The notes beneath the pieces were generated by a model. The model ran no database searches, was not told the origin of the DNA, and was given only the letters and a program-made list of their open reading frames with translations. From Aquila chrysaetos chrysaetos (lineage: Eukaryota > Chordata > Aves > Accipitriformes > Accipitridae): 64,000 nt of DNA. This document shows positions 13,901 to 25,700 of the stretch, piece after piece; the stretch's first letter is position 1; every line of letters starts with the position of its first letter. The stretch is taken from the NCBI RefSeq assembly GCF_900496995.4, contig NC_044005.1, forward strand, positions 51,656,517 through 51,720,516, read 5' to 3'. The translations under genes and the position numbers were made by a program.

Positions 13901-16900
13901 TTGGCTTTCCTAACTGTATCTCTGCATGCTCAGACAGTGTCTCTGTATTCTTCTCAGGCGACCTGTCACCACTGCTGTCTTCTTATGTTTTGCCAGGAGC
14001 ATCTTGTTCATCCATGCAGCCGTCCTGGCATTTTTCCTGCTTGTTGGGGTGGACCGCTCCTGAGCTTAGAGGTGATCCTTTAATATGACCAGCTTTCTTG
14101 AACTCCTCTTCCTTCCAGGCCCTTAGTCCGCAGGACTCCTCCAGACAAAACATTGAAGAGGATGAAGTCCAGCATTGTGGTCTTGGTTTTTGCCCTGCTC
14201 CCTCCTCACAGGATCCTGAATGCCACCATCTCATAGTCACTGCAGCCAACTCTGCCTTCAACCTTCACATCCCTAACAAGCCCACCCTTGTTTGTGAGCA
14301 TGAGTTCCAGCAGAGCACCTTTCCTTGTTGGCTTCTCTGTCACTTGAGCCAGGAGGTTGTCATCGATGCACTCCGGATATCTCCTGGATTGCTTATGCCC
14401 TTCTGTGTTGTTTCTCCAGCATCTATCAGGGTGGTTGAATTCCCCCGTGAAGACCAGGGCCTGTGATTCTAGCTGTCTGTAGAAGGCCTCATCCACTTGT
14501 TCTTCCTGATCGGGTGTCCTTTAGCACATGCCCTACAATGTCACCCATATTGGTCTGCTTTTTAATACTTACCCATAAGCTCTCAGTTGGCTTATCATCC
14601 ATCCCCAGAGCAGAGCAGATCTCCAGGTATTCCAGCTATTTCCTCACATAAAGGGCAACCCCACCTCCTTGTCTTCCCAACCTGTCCTTTCTAAAGAGCT
14701 GGTATCCCTCCACTGTAGCACTCAATTCATGTTAGCCATCCACCACGTCTCTGTGATTTCAACAAGACCATAGACGTGCAACTGCACCCACATCTCTTAA
14801 TTCCTCATGTTTATTCCCATGCTGCATGGAAGCTCCATGCTGCCCTACAGGCACTTCAGAGAGGCACCTTAGCGTGCTGATTTCCCAGAAAGTACTTTTC
14901 TGTAACAGGGCCTTGCAGACACTTCCTTGCTTACATGCTAATGCTGGAGGTGACCCCACTCAAGCCCTATTTTGATGATTTTTGCTTTCCCTTTTGTTCA
15001 TATCACTCCAGACCCTTTGTTCATCAACCCTGTCTGTCACCCCTGCCAGAGGGCTGCCGATAACTCTCTCCCTCCCCTGTCATTCCTAGTTTAAAGCCAT
15101 CCTTGCTAGGTCAGCCATCCTACTGGCAAAGATACCTTTGCCTCACTTTGCAAGGTGCATCCCATCTCTCCCTAGCACACACTGATCCTCAAACAAGGTC
15201 CCATTGTCATAGAAACCAAAACCTTCTTGCCAACACCACCTCCACAACCAATTGTTGACCTACATTATCAGTGTCCTCCTTCTTACACCCTTTCCCTTTC
15301 TCGGCAGAGTTGAGGAGAACACTGCCTGGGCCCCCGTGCCCCTGACTATCACCCCCAGAGCTCTGTAGTCGCTTTTGATACTCTCCAGCTTGCTCCTGGC
15401 AGCATCACTGGTGGCCTCGTGAAAGAACAGCAAGGGGTAACAGAGAGCTGGACAAGCTTCAGCAGTCTCTCCACAACATCTGGGATCCAGGCCCCTGGCG
15501 AGCAGCGAACTTCTCTGGATGAGAGGTCAGGTCAGCAGATGGGTGCCCCTTCGCCACCGCAGGGAGTTGCCCATTACTGTCAGTCACTGCTTCCTCCCAG
15601 TGGTCTTGCATTGTTCAGGGTCTGTTGGCCCAGATGCTTTGCTTGAAAGCACATCTGGCTCCTCCTCAGCCTTGAGGGCGGTGAACCTATTTCATAGTGG
15701 CAAGCCTTTGGGTGGAGTTGGAGCCCTCCTCTTGGTGCCAGAAGTCACGAGCTTCCATTCTTTATCTTCCTCAGAGGTTGCCATTCTACTGGACTGTGCC
15801 TGTGTCTGTGCTGCCGGTTGGGTCTACACCTCTTAAAGCCGTTAACACCATTGATCAACATTTAACACATACAAACAACATTGATTAATAATGCTTGGAA
15901 AAACTTAGGTAGTGTGCATTTTGTTCTAGGCTTCAAATATGCTGCCGCAGGATAATTCTGTTGATCTGGGGGGGGGGGGGGGGGGGGGGGGGGTTGCGGG
16001 GGGGATTGTGGTCCATTATAATCCCCAGATCCTTTTTCTGTTGCTGTTTAGTCAGTCTCCTCTATTTTGTACTTGTGCTTTTGACTTCTCAGCAAAGCAC
16101 TCTGCATCTGTCTTTGTTGAATTTATGTGTTTTGGTTTCAAACTGTCTCCAGTTTGTCAGACCTACATTGACTTCTCCTTCTGACTGCAGTACGCTTGCA
16201 GCCTCTCCTAAGATTGTATCCTCAAGATTGTATCCTCAACCCATTTTTTTCAGTCTCTGTTCCTCCATCCAAGTCATCAGTGAAGATTCTTGCAGGTATT
16301 AAAGCCACAACAAATCCACAGCAGGATCCTATCTGGACCCTGCTCTTGGCCTGACAGCAGACTGCTGGTATTGGGGATACATACTTTAATGATGATTTTG
16401 CCTGGTTCTTATTTCCCTAGTTTATTTGTGAGAGTATCATGCCGAACTGTGTCAAAATACAAGTCCAGTTCTGTCACATTAGCACCTTAGCCTTGGTAGC
16501 GTGTTGCTGCCAGTTTGGGCCAGTGCTTTGCCTTGTCTGAGTATCTTGCCAGCCTTTCTAGTTACACAACACATTCACATATATGCAAGTATCTGCTAAA
16601 AACCAGGGGACACTTTTCCACTTAATGAATGTTTTCTCTGTTTTGTAACTGATAGAACTAGATTGTGCATCTCCTGAAACAGGTTTGATGTTGTCAAAGG
16701 AAAAATTGTGCTTAGGTCCAACATGCTCTGGACAGCAGGCATCATTGGCCTTATTAAAAAGTGTAATGATAGGTCACTGTGTAAAACTTTGTAGATTAAT
16801 TGTATGTGTGTGTGAGAGAGAGACTTCGTTATGGGCTCATGACCTGAAAACAAGCTATAACATTATATGTCTACGCAAAATTGATTTTTTAGGTATAGTA

Positions 16901-19900
16901 TAGATAAAGCTCTTGCTACCTTTACCTTAGTCCCTGACAGGCTTTTGTGTTAATACTCTAAGGGAAGGATTCATAGCAGCAGTGGGAGCTGGCTGTAATT
17001 TTAGAACAAATAAATGACTGGTGGACATACTACAGAACAAGATTTAACTTGAGGCAGGCTCTGGACTTCATGTCTGCCACCATTTCAGTTCGCTTCTGTT
17101 TTTAGCACATGCCAGCTGGATGGAAACTATGGGGGGTATTGCTCATCTGTGTTCCAGAATATGCTACCTTTTGGAGCGTGGACAGCTCTTAATCTTCATC
17201 TCTGACTTGACTTTACAATTACAGTAGTCATGAGACTGCTAGTCACCTTGATACATCTCTAAGTAGTTTAAATTAGTTCCTAATGTGAATTAATAAGGGG
17301 AAGTATAGAACAGTTTGTCAAATACACTTATGTGGCTGTGAAGCCCAGCACTGATACCCTGTAGCTGTAACTAATAAGTACAGGAAATTACAATTATTCA
17401 TAGTTTTCACATTAGACCATGACATATGTAGACTGTCTTCACTTAAAGTATAAAAGATTCCTTCTGTTTGCTGCTGGCATTGTAGCTGTATAGTTATGTA
17501 TGCTGAAGCCTCTCACTTTGCATAATTACAGCTGGCAGTTTATTTCCAGTTCCTGTGCATAGGACTCAGACAGCTATCTCAACAAATGATCGCAACAAAG
17601 CCTAATGTTTCAGCAGAAAAGTTGAAGTCGCTGTTATACTTAAATGCTCCTTTCTTGAATTTATTCCTAATCCCTGCAAAGTAGAGAAAACCCTCGTCAT
17701 ATAGTCAGGATTACATATTAGACAAGTGACAATCCAAGTTAAAAAGGTAATGCAATGTGAATATGTGAATGTGAACTCAGAGTAGTCCCCTCGTGTGGTT
17801 TTAAAGTGGATGTTCTATTTTCAAACTTTTGTTAGTGGCTACCCAGAAAATCTAATATAGAGTGCCCATAACAGGTTGTGTTATTTTATAGGAAGGTTAT
17901 CTTTGTACCTTTTTTAGTGTGAAAAAATTTGTTACGTTTAAATGACCCTGTTCTCTTAATAGGCCTCACTGAATTAAACTGGAGTAAGGCAGCGTGTGTG
18001 CCACAGACAAGTTAAAAATGTCTGAGCCCAACTTTTTCTCCACAGCTGGAGTTTGCAGTTGGAATCCTTTGCTTTCATGTTTGGAATAAATTTTGTTCGG
18101 TGACTGATGGACTAGTTTGCTAGCTTCTGAGTTTCATGTATTAACAATCTACAGAAACCTGACTGAGATAAGATGGGAGAAAAGCAACAATAAAGACGCC
18201 AGAAATTAAATGCTTTAAGACACTGAAAATGAAACTTTGACTAACAGCCTTTCAGAGGTCATTCACATGTAATTGTGTCTAAAACTTGACTTTGTCCTGT
18301 AGCATAGAAAACAGTATTTTCTCAAATGGCAGAACAAATGGCTTTGGATGGTTATAGTTTCTTCTCCGATTATAGGTTAAAAGAAAAAGGGACATATTGG
18401 CACAGTAACACATGCAGCACTGGAATAGATTTCCTCCCCCCGCTTACTCAGCAGCAAAACTGTCCCACAGAGTGGACTAATCAATAACCTGGCTTTTCAG
18501 CTTATAAGTAAGATACATTAGAACTATCACAAACCAATTTTTAAAGATGAATAGAGCTAGGCCACATGAAACAAATCTCTCTGGGGAATGAGAGAGCAAA
18601 ATTAGACTCCTCAAAAAATAACTCCTCCATTAAAATCTGGCAAGTCTAAGAAACCCTTTGCAATTAATGATAATGTACTACAATTAGGCATTGGAGCTAA
18701 TACAACACTCTATGATGGAGATGAATGCAGATGACATGGAAACCTCTGTTGTGGTTGTGGATTTTGAAATATGTTTGTCTCTCCTCCCCACTCACCTACA
18801 TATTTCAACTTGTTACAGTTACAAGCTTTTGTAATTTGTCCTGTGGTTTCCACAGACACACAGAAACTTTTTTTGATTATCTTACTGCTTTGAACAGTAA
18901 GTCGAAAACAAATGAGGGTAGCAACACTCATTTGTTCTTCAAGCTTTATTAAAATAATTTTTTTTTCTAGAAAGATAGAGAGTATTTTGCTGTCTTTCCA
19001 ATGTAGTTTTAGCTCCAAGGAGTCTGTTACCTTCTTTATTTCCATTCCCCATCCTTCGCGTTGTGCCACTAATGTAATAAAAAAGCATAATTCATGCCAG
19101 TTGCTGGGCCAGGAGAAAGGAAGCGTTGTCTCTGCATCTTGATAATCTGTGCTGTCTTACTCTCTTGATAGTGCATAGTATTCTGCCAGCTTTTGTAAGC
19201 TGAAGGGGAAAAACCTAACTTTTTCATGGTTAGTGGCTGTTATATTTTGCATAGACTGTGAAGCTGGTGAACTGCTGTTGCTGAGTCAGGAGGCGAGTAA
19301 CAGGTTCACATGCTGGAGATCAACTGCAAAGTGTGAATTTAGTATAAGTGGGCGCAATGATGCCTTCCTCAATTTGCAGGCAGCTTCAGTCCCACTTTCA
19401 CTGCTCAAAGCTTTGCTTACCAAGAGCTGAATAAAATAAAAACATGGTAGGTTTTATTTTGGCTACCCAAAAGCCTGTGAGCAGCAAGAGTGCTAGTGGA
19501 CACTCGCCCTCTTTCCCAGCAGCTCTGTGTTTTGACCAGACTTTTGTGTTGGAGCATTACTGCCCACAGATTTGCTTGGACTCCCCTTTTCCTTCCTTCC
19601 CCAATTTCTCTGCCTGCTCTGTGTCTGAGAGAGGTCTTGAGCACAATCTCAGGCTCTAGGAAGGCACTGTAGACCTCTCATCCAGCAGCAATCTCCCTGG
19701 GAATGAGAGACACTGACATCACTTCTACTGCGGGGTTCTTCTGGAAGGAATCCCAAAGGACAGCAGTGCTTGAGCATACCAGTTGTTTTGAGCATTAACT
19801 TCACCATAGGAGACCAGTTTAAATCCCTCTATCATGTATGTGAACCAGTTCTTTAAAGTCGGAGCTACTGAAGCTGTCATTCAGCAGTTGGTCACCTGAA

Positions 19901-22373
19901 ATTGCAAAGGAAGTGCGTTTGAAGCTATATAGGTATTGCTTTTTGGAAGAGACAGTCTTGGTCGGGATCCAGTTACATTTAGATCCTCTCCCCTTGTCAT
20001 AGCTTCTTTTTAATACTGTTTAAAGTAAACTTGTTGCCTTGCTTCTCTGCTAATATTTTTTTAATTATTAATATTTTTACTTTTGGGAAGTACTAGAGTT
20101 ATTTTTCTGCTGAGTGGGAGAAAGAAATTGCCTTTTGTTTGGTGAATGTTCCCAGGGTGGTGGGGTATGTTTGTGTAAGATTATTCTAAAGCTGCCAATG
20201 GTATTTGTAAGGAATACTACCCTGTGGTATTAAACAAATCCTCAGTTTGCATTTTTTTATGGTTTTATGGTTTGAGTTTATAGGTGGTGACATTTTCATT
20301 TGGTTTTGCAATATGTTAAGTAAGGTATATTTAGTATAAAAAACCCATGATCTTTACGTTAGCATGGCTGCAAAGACTGGGAAGAATGGTCTTCCCAGAA
20401 TGGTTTTGCCATTTTTAAGATACATGTTCCAACGTGCTAGGTAATACAGATAACTAAAGAGAGGTCTTAGTTCTCTCTTCTTCTTTAGCTAAGTTGTATG
20501 CTTACAAATAATCACATAATGCTAATTTATATATATTTTTTTTTTTCCCCCCAGGGTATGGTCTTCATTGCCACCGAGCTATCATCACCATCTGCAAACT
20601 AATTGGCATTAAAGACATGTATGCCAAGGTTTCTGGATCCAAAAACTTGATTAATATTACCAGAGCTCTCTTTAAAGGCTTGACACAACAGGTAGATTGC
20701 ACTCTCAGTGGTTCTATACGTTAGGTCAGGGGACAGAACGGGATTGATATTGCAATAGTTTGTGGTCAAACAGTTTATGTTCTGGGCTTAAAATGAAGTA
20801 ATTTTCCAAAGAGCAAACAAAATCAGCATGTGAATAATTCCTAAGCAGTTGTATGAAGTTGTCCAGTGAGAAACAGCTGTATGTAACTCTGCCTGTTCCA
20901 CAGCCAAGTGCCTCCAGGGGACATGTGAATTTCTGGGCTTTCATTTGTAGTATTTTTGATGACATTTGAAAAATCACGGGCGGAGGAAGTTGTGGCCCAG
21001 CTTTCGTTGCTACTGCTTGTTTGTCTGCATTCTAAGTTTTCATTGCCTAAGGACCAAACATCACAGCTGCTTCTATCTCTAGCATAATTAAGATCTCTGA
21101 AATAAGTCAGGGAAGTGGTGTCATTTCCTCTAACTCAAAGTGCTCACAGTGGAGATGTCTCTGTCTGAGCCAGCTGCCTGTAGTTGATGGAAAGATCGAA
21201 CATGTGGCATTTCATCTGACTTTCTTTGAACACCAGCCTTAGAACGAATCAGTCCTTTGGAAATTCCTGGTTAATTCATTTGTTCATAGAGTCTTGGTAG
21301 CTGCCAGGATTTAGCTGCTTACCTTCCCAATATAGCCCTGCAAAGCTATATTTGTCAAATCTGTCACACCATCCTAGCCAACTTTTTCAGTTCAGCCTCA
21401 GGAGGGGAGAGGATTATGATCCTCTTTGCCTAATGAGATAGTTACAGATGCTTATCGGTATCTGAGGTTAATCAGACTTGAGGAAGTCTGTCATATTTTC
21501 AATGCATTGTCTCTGAGAAGTCTTCCACAGAATGAATAGAAGAATAGAAGGGCCTGCTGTATAGATTGTTGCTTTGAGGGACGTGCACTTGATACATTTT
21601 CTTGACTGCCCTGAATGGGAAAGATTTCCTGTTCCCAGTAGACATTTATTCTGTAAAATCTGAGTGTTAACAAAACAAGTTGTATGCAAGGAAGAGATAT
21701 AGCTGAAAATATTGTTAAATTTGTATCATTATATTAGCTAATATTACCTGTCAGGGCAGTAATAAGCACTTTACTGTTGTCAAAGCAAAATTTTTGTCCA
21801 TATGAAGTCAGAAAAACGTTACGGCACTAAAGTGCCGACATGTATCCTTATTAGCAGGATGTGCCTTTCTGGCCAGATCCTTTCCAGAAGCCAGTTCCTT
21901 TAGGATGACATTGTAATTCTAGTATATATGCAGTCTAGCTATCTGAATTCCTGCTGCTTATGCAATTAGCTCATTTGAAACCCATGAGAATGAGCCTGAC
22001 AAATCATTTAATTTACACATGTTTAAACCGTTTATTGGTAAATTACTTTTTTTTTTTCCTACCCCATATACCATGTAGAGCTTGACCTGAAGTAAACCAA
22101 CATTGTCCATCATTGCTTTGATTTGTCTTTTCTCTTTCCTACTCCCAGGAGACTCACCAACAGTTAGCGAACGAGAAGGGTCTCTATGTAGTGGAGTTCC
22201 GGGAGGAGCAGGGCCCTCTGCCCATCGTCGTGGCACTGCCTGAGGGGACTGTCCGTGAGGATCCTGAGCCTGAGGATGAGGTTCCAGACACAAAGCTGGA
22301 GTGGAGTGACGTGAAAGAAGCTCAGGGAATGAAGAAATCTCCCTGGGTGAATGTCAGACGGACAGCATGGTGA
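1899..22373 (+). CDS. MRPS5: MRPS5, mitochondrial ribosomal protein uS5m, six 3' coding exons (5' partial)
   Basis: Encodes the C-terminal part of the mitochondrial small-subunit ribosomal protein uS5m, which acts in the mitochondrial matrix in the 28S subunit. Six exons (1899-1989, 4980-5026, 5703-5760, 8561-8623, 20555-20691, 22149-22373) join in one frame with GT-AG borders and matching phases, giving about 209 residues. The first four exons carry the S5 N-terminal RNA-binding fold ([25 protein letters not shown] glycine-rich motif). The last two carry the S5 C-terminal fold ([21 protein letters not shown]) and the conserved tail with PEPEDEVPD. Similarity to vertebrate MRPS5 is strong throughout. 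The exons for the mitochondrial targeting peptide and N-terminal extension were not found in bases 1-1898 and should lie to the left. No frameshift or missing block is seen, so this looks like a working gene. Introns total about 19.9 kb, and most repeats sit in the 12-kb intron before exon 20555. Confidence 0.97.
1990..4979 (+). other. MRPS5: MRPS5 intron
   Basis: About 3.0 kb of AT-rich intron. Short ORFs in it (for example 2944-3204, 3496-3714) show no recognisable protein and have no splice-compatible context with the flanking exons. A small perfect hairpin lies at 4154-4175. No transposon was recognised. Confidence 0.7.
4980..5026 (+). CDS. MRPS5: MRPS5 coding exon (S5 N-terminal domain, part 2)
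   Basis: The acceptor CTGTCTTGCAG and donor GTATGT flank a 47-base exon. It completes the split glycine and encodes [15 protein letters not shown], collinear with the S5 helix after the glycine-rich loop. It ends in phase 0. Confidence 0.95.
5703..5760 (+). CDS. MRPS5: MRPS5 coding exon (S5 N-terminal domain, part 3)
   Basis: The acceptor TATTACCTAG and donor GTAAGT flank a 58-base exon encoding [19 protein letters not shown]. It ends one base into a codon, which the next exon completes as valine. Confidence 0.94.
6203..7428 (+). mobile_element. CR1 LINE 3' fragment, split by an LTR
   Basis: The part at 6203-6311 (GGCCTGTTGTGACAGGACAA through AATGAGGGTGG-like text) and the part at 7252-7428 (CCCAGGTTGCCCAGAGAGG through GGTTGGACTAGATAACCTGG) are consecutive segments of one CR1 3' end. 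The copy ends in the ATTGTATGATTCTATG-type 3' repeat that marks CR1. A 940-bp LTR sits exactly between the halves. The copy is 5' truncated, as is usual for CR1, and has no coding capacity. It lies in the MRPS5 intron between exons 5703 and 8561, in the gene's sense orientation. Confidence 0.88.
6312..7251 (-). mobile_element. solo endogenous-retrovirus LTR (940 bp), inserted in a CR1
   Basis: The element begins TGTCGTGG and ends AGTACA, so it has TG...CA termini. It is flanked by GTGGT (6307-6311) and TTGGT (7252-7256), a 5-bp target duplication with one mismatch. It is the reverse complement of the 938-bp LTR at 34406-35343, with very similar sequence including the GC-rich middle. The LTR's own 5' end is at 7251, so it lies antisense to MRPS5. 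No internal retroviral region is present, so it is a solo LTR left by LTR-LTR recombination. Overlapping ORFs of up to 253 codons here are by-products of its GC content. Confidence 0.88.
7429..8560 (+). other. MRPS5: MRPS5 intron, remainder
   Basis: Intron DNA between the CR1/LTR nest and exon 8561. No repeat or coding segment was recognised. Confidence 0.6.
8561..8623 (+). CDS. MRPS5: MRPS5 coding exon (end of N-terminal domain)
   Basis: A long pyrimidine tract ending CTCCCTCCAG precedes this 63-base exon, and GTAATT follows. It encodes [20 protein letters not shown], a basic segment linking the two S5 domains. Confidence 0.95.
9170..10600. repeat. unclassified C/A-rich repetitive block in MRPS5 intron
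   Basis: A GC- and CACAC-rich island inside an otherwise AT-rich 12-kb intron. Two degenerate copies of a roughly 150-175-bp unit can be seen. GAGCATGGCCCC at about 9912 recurs as GAGCACGGACCC at about 10085. TACTCACTGGCTGGTTC at about 9984 recurs as TACTCACCAGCTAGTCC at about 10137. AATAAA occurs near the end (about 10557). It may be an old LTR or another transposon, but I do not recognise a family and no clear target duplication was found. Confidence 0.5.
10601..12411 (+). other. MRPS5: MRPS5 intron, no recognised feature
   Basis: Intron sequence with short overlapping ORFs on both strands (10598-11055) that do not resemble any protein I know. They may belong to the repeat block just before. 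From about 11060 the sequence is ordinary AT-rich intron. Confidence 0.5.
12412..15840 (-). mobile_element. CR1 LINE, long antisense copy with decayed ORF2
   Basis: On the minus strand this reads as CR1 from about 15840 (5') to 12412 (3'). Recognisable pieces in order: an endonuclease-type segment at 14496-14206 containing [10 protein letters not shown]; reverse-transcriptase motifs LDFSKAFDT near 13545; [20 protein letters not shown] after it; [11 protein letters not shown] (the YADD-like catalytic box) near 13285; and the ORF2 C-terminus at 12873-12415 ([37 protein letters not shown]). Stops and frameshifts separate the blocks, so the element cannot make a full ORF2 protein. The part beyond 14500 probably covers 5' and ORF1 sequence but is less certain. 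It lies antisense in the MRPS5 intron. Confidence 0.85.
15968..15993. repeat. poly-G tract (26 G)
   Basis: An uninterrupted run of 26 G, then TTGC and seven more G. It lies between two CR1 fragments. Its true length is doubtful because such runs are sequenced poorly. Confidence 0.9.
16005..16560 (-). mobile_element. old CR1-like LINE fragment, antisense
   Basis: The stretch from ATTATAATCCCCAGATCC to GGTAGCGTGTTGCTGCC follows the antisense text of an old CR1-type reverse-transcriptase region. The minus strand near 16425-16465 reads [15 protein letters not shown], the conserved FDTVPH block. It is more diverged than the copy at 12412-15840. It also has a small direct duplication (AAGATTGTATCCTC twice, about 16211-16238). 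Confidence 0.65.
16561..20554 (+). other. MRPS5: MRPS5 intron, remainder
   Basis: About 4 kb of intron with only short ORFs. No transposon, RNA gene or exon was recognised before the acceptor at 20554. Confidence 0.6.
20555..20691 (+). CDS. MRPS5: MRPS5 coding exon (S5 C-terminal domain)
   Basis: A T/C-rich tract ending CCCCCCAG precedes the exon and GTAGAT follows it. The 137 bases encode 45 residues after a split glycine, including [20 protein letters not shown], the most conserved part of the protein. The exon ends in phase 0. Confidence 0.96.
20692..22148 (+). other. MRPS5: MRPS5 last intron
   Basis: 1.46 kb of unique-looking intron. I see nothing specific in it. Confidence 0.7.
22149..22373 (+). 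CDS. MRPS5: MRPS5 last coding exon and stop
   Basis: The acceptor TTTCCTACTCCCAG precedes 75 codons including the TGA stop at 22371. The exon starts [20 protein letters not shown], contains the acidic PEPEDEVPD stretch, and ends NVRRTAW. It matches the vertebrate C-terminus in length and content. Confidence 0.96.
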   Translation, partial: ETHQQLANEKGLYVVEFREEQGPLPIVVALPEGTVREDPEPEDEVPDTKLEWSDVKEAQGMKKSPWVNVRRTAW

Positions 22374-22735
22374 AAGCTTCAGTCCCTCTGTCTCTTCTGC
22401 TCAGAGATGCAACTGGGAAAGCCCAGCCCAAATGGACAGGTTGTCTAGGCTTACATTTCAGAGGAGGGCACCAGTAGCGCTCTCATGCCATTCATATTGC
22501 TGCTGCTGTTGCTACCATTTAGTAACACTGTTTGCTTTTCCACAGTTCTTCTGACCACTGTTTGACTAGGGACGTTCAGATGGCAACAGCCATTGAACAT
22601 GAATTTGTCTTCAAGCATGCATTTACTTGATTCCTGAAGATGATGTTTAATCAACAGATCCCATGTTTCTTTCACAAGCTCTTGGGAAACTACTGAAAAG
22701 ATAAGATGTGAAAGCAATAAAGGATCCTCAGAATT
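22374..22735 (+). other. MRPS5: MRPS5 3' untranslated region
   Basis: The region runs from the stop codon to just after the poly(A) signal AATAAA at 22716-22721. It is followed by a GT-rich stretch (22740-22765) typical of a downstream cleavage element. The exact cleavage base is inferred. Confidence 0.75.
22716..22721 (+). terminator. MRPS5: MRPS5 poly(A) signal AATAAA
   Basis: A canonical AATAAA lies 343 bases after the MRPS5 stop codon. The GTGTGGGTTTGTTGGGGG downstream element begins about 20 bases later. Confidence 0.8.
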
Positions 22736-25700
22736 CGTTCAGTGTGGGTTTGTTGGGGGTTTTTTTGCAAAATGCCAATGTCTGGGAGATCTTGAAGCAA
22801 GCAGCAGTAGGTGGAGTTAATGTGTGCGCTCCCTAGGCTCACTTATTATGGTGGAGGAACCGTGAAATCAGAAAGTAGAAGCTGTGTGTCTTCTGGTTGG
22901 GGGGGGGAAGGGGAGCAAGGTGATGGTGGGCAACAGCTGGAGTTGTGCAACACTGTTCATGCAAGTGGGGGAGTTCCCCAAATGAAGCCCAAATATCTGA
23001 GGACAGCCACTTCACAGTCTCCTGTGGGATGTTGCAATATTTTGACTGGCATTGGAAGTCCAGTACAAAACCTGCAGTCCAGCCTTTCTTACAGTACTGT
23101 CCTCTGCATGTGTGCTGGGATAAGACCTAACTTCATTTTCTGCCAGTTTGGTACTGAGCATAGTAGAGTCTTGGACCCTATCCAGAACTTAGAAAGTGCT
23201 ACAGCTGTCAGAGGATTAAAGGAGAAAGAACAAGTCTGTGATACACACCAGCCTCTGACTGGAGATGGAGTAAACCCCTTCACGTAAGCAGATCTCCACC
23301 TGAAGCACGCCAAGGTACGTGCTAGATGCTAGCTTAGCTCACTGGTTGGAGGGGATACATCACCCAAATCCCACCAGAAGTTAAACAGACTCTGCATCTG
23401 CATGCGAGGACATAATGCTTTACCTGGTAACTCCGTGTTTTTGTCTTGGGCATGGCAAAAGAAACAGTGGAACCGAACCCAAACAATGTTTTATCACAAA
23501 GTATTAGAGCAATCCAGGCTATAAAACAAGTCAGGAGTTAACTTCTGTGCCTCCCAGTCTGTGAGTGCTTGTCGTGGCATTTCTCTGTATGCCAGTAGAT
23601 GCTTGTACCACCTGTTTTGTTAGTACAGGAGAAAATACCTTAGAAATACTTCAAGACTAGCCTGGGAATTTACATTTGAAGTTCTGATGTTAAAGACATT
23701 TAGGAGCAATATTTTGCATTGATTTCAGTGCAGGTTTCAGAAGACAGCAGTTGCATATGTACAAACAGGCATGGTGAATTTAATTGAGTTTTATCTTACT
23801 CTGGTAATGAAAATTCTAATTCAAAGGCTGCGCCTGCTGAGCAGTTGGCTGAAGGCTTTATTCCTGTTTGCCAGCTCAATCTAAATCCACCTTCAGTAGG
23901 ATTGCAAAGTGTTTGGTTTGCAAACTTTCTTGTAAGCAGCATATCAAACTACTGTTCGAGAATGTATGCTCACATTTAGCTTGCATCTTACTGTTGAGCA
24001 AAATCAAGAACGAATAAACCTGGGCTAAAGTAATCCAATCTTGCTGTGTTTAGATGACCTTCAGTTTGCCTCTGTCATTGCAGAAACACTGAGCTGAAGT
24101 GAGTTGGCTCTGCCACTGACCCAAAACAGCCGCAGCTTGGGTAGTAGAGAGAGCCCGAAGTGACTAACTGGGTCAGCTGTTTGTCATTTGCTTCCCTGTG
24201 CTGCAGTGAGCAGATGGATCGTTCCAGCATTTTCTCTCTTCTCAGAATCAGGAATAAGGTGCGTGTCAGTAGCAGGTGATTGCACCCAGGCTTGGAGATG
24301 TCCTGCTGCTTCCTTGCGCTCTGTTCTTCCATTTCCTCGCCTAACACATATGGAGAAGCCCACCATGTTCTGGCCTGAGAATGGTGATGGTGCCACAGGA
24401 GATCGTACAAGGCCACTGCTGCAGAAAAATCTGGGATGTGGGTGATGTCAAGGTTTCCAGCAATGCCCCATCTGCGCAGGGGGATGCGATGGCAGAATTG
24501 GGCAGGCCCTTGTGTGATCTTAGGAGGGACTGAAGAAAGACAAGCTGTAAGGACAGGGCCTTAGCTAGCAGCACCCGATGGCAGAGCAAGTTGTAAAGTC
24601 CAGCTATCCCCAGCTGACCTGGGCCTGAACACTGTTCCTTGCAACATCTCAGGTTGGGATGCGCATCACGTTTTCCCAGCTCCTGAGGTGCACAGGCCAT
24701 CACTTGGCACAAGGGTCCCAGCCTGTCTTTTGTGAGTAGAGGTCTGCAAACAGACATCACCCTTGAACCCTTCTTGGGCACTCAGTAATTTCTGTTCTCG
24801 CTGCTAGTGTAGGGTAAAACAAGACATTATTCTCAGTGGATCTTTCCTCCGTCAGAGGAGGTAATGTGGTAACCACAAATGTCCCTCTTTCCCCAAGGTC
24901 TGCGTACTAGCTACACTTGCATTTGCTCCCATGAGGGTCTCCGCCCTTGCCTCTGCTCCCTGGAGGAGGTTTAGGGCTCTTCTCAGACCCACAGGACAGT
25001 AACTCATGTTTGAGCACTTCCATGAATCAGGAATAAGGCATTTCCGTCCCTCAAAGCAAATGGGGTTTCAGTGCTTGGTTCTGCCAGCTTAAGGGAGACC
25101 AAGGAGCAGGAGGGGGCCGTGGTCTTGGTGCAAAGATCAGAGGTGGGGAACGGACCATGGCTGAGTCAGGAGAGGTGGGAGCAGACTGAGACTCTGCCAC
25201 AGACCCACATGGAGCTTTGATTCCTCCATAGAAGTAATCTTTTGTGGGTTTCCCGTTTTCACAAGTTTGTTCATATTGATATAGATGCTGGTATAGATGT
25301 TATACCCAGCATACAGTTCGCTCATCACTCACAGATAAAGCTGACGGTAAAATGAGAAATGTCAGAAACTCCCGCATTTTCCATGGAGCAGGCCATAATT
25401 TTCTATTAAGTTTCTTTGCTTTCAGACAAAGAAAATTCCTCTCCTGCAATTCAGGAAAAGATGGAAGTGCTTCTAACTCATTGCATCACTGGAGGCAAGG
25501 TATCCAATATACAAATATTTGGGGAACAGCTAACATTGCAGGTAAGAAGCTATTTAATTAAGCAAGAGCGACCAAGATTACAATCTGGGCATAGTTAATG
25601 AATGCTATGTCTGTAATCTTTTTATCACAGGAGCTGAGGTTTTGCTTGCCTTCAAGCAGATGGTTTGTTTTAACTAAAGCCTGATTGCCTGCTCTCTAGA

